Source of the DNA: Leucobacter weissii
GTDB lineage: Bacteria > Actinomycetota > Actinomycetes > Actinomycetales > Microbacteriaceae
Assembly: GCF_017565745.1 (NCBI RefSeq)
Contig: NZ_JAGDYM010000011.1
Span: 124,001 to 188,000, forward strand
DNA: 64,000 bases
Direction: 5' to 3'
This document shows positions 63,892-64,000 of this stretch, in pieces. How positions within the stretch are numbered: position 1 is the first letter of the stretch; each line of letters starts with the position of its first letter. The notes under the pieces are model-generated. The model worked only from the letters and a program-made list of their open reading frames with translations, was not told the DNA's origin and made no database searches. Position numbers and translations under genes: made by a program.

Positions 63892-64000
63892 ATGATCCGC
63901 ATCCTCTGGTCCGTGCTCGCCGTGGCGCTGCTCGCCTTCGCGATCTTCGAGGGGGTGAAGTACGGCTGGGTCGCCGCCACTGTTCTGATCCTCTTCGGCC
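63892..64000 (+). CDS. Membrane protein, partial (cut by the window end)
   Basis: The first 36 residues start MIRILWSVLAVALLAFAIF and continue hydrophobic (YGWVAATVLILFG), giving two helices. The family cannot be told from this piece. No Shine-Dalgarno is seen. Confidence 0.6.
   Translation, partial: MIRILWSVLAVALLAFAIFEGVKYGWVAATVLILFG

Overview
The window is chromosomal DNA of a high-GC actinobacterium. The S10/spc ribosomal gene order, a short-LID adenylate kinase, a polyphosphate glucokinase and several small families common in Microbacteriaceae (DUF6328, DUF6098, DUF7882, GlsB-like) point to a Leucobacter-like member of that family. The genus is an inference from gene content. I see no tRNA, rRNA, CRISPR array, prophage or complete insertion sequence.

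Layout. Bases 353-12744 hold one long rightward ribosomal block: rpsJ-rplC-rplD-rplW-rplB-rpsS-rplV-rpsC-rplP-rpmC-rpsQ, rplN-rplX-rplE, rpsH-rplF-rplR-rpsE-rpmD-rplO, then secY-adk-map. rpsN (S14) is absent from its usual place between rplE and rpsH, and the infA/rpsM/rpsK/rpoA block does not follow map. From 12966 to 18427 come a small flavin-type oxidase homologue, a cold-shock gene with a long leader, and a sugar module: beta-phosphoglucomutase, GH65 phosphorylase and polyphosphate glucokinase. From 27322 down to 18494 runs a leftward, tightly overlapping operon that combines a peptide/opine-type ABC importer with an NtaA/SnaA-type flavin monooxygenase, a glyoxalase-like protein and a DUF1684 protein, with a GntR regulator at its end. 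A 1401-residue secreted protein of unknown family follows (27550-31755). Next is a carboxylate-uptake and sensing cluster (31910-38549): CstA, YbdD, a LytS-type kinase with LytTR regulator, then a DUF485 subunit and a sodium:solute symporter.

The rest (38609-64000) is a mosaic of small units. They include a NarL-type two-component system, an HxlR-controlled reductase with an isochorismatase, a TmpA-like membrane flavoprotein, a TRIC-type channel, GlsB with a coupled acidic microprotein, tandem DUF7882 genes, a cupin/TetR pair, and a NitT/TauT-type importer with a fused double permease. Further on are a stress/DNA-topology group (stress PNPOx, SDR-DUF2867, DUF4385, topoisomerase IB), MgtE with a structured leader, and an ECF41-like sigma gene that has lost its region 4.

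The most unusual signals are two short non-coding elements (59325-59590 and 61898-62054). Each has inverted terminal repeats and is bounded by CTAG on both sides. Each sits exactly at the apex of an older hairpin whose CTAG supplies the stop codon of the gene before it, and each lies between convergent genes. The sigma-4 deletion, the large secreted protein with an internal hydrophobic domain, and the operator that covers the start codon of the monooxygenase operon are the next most interesting.
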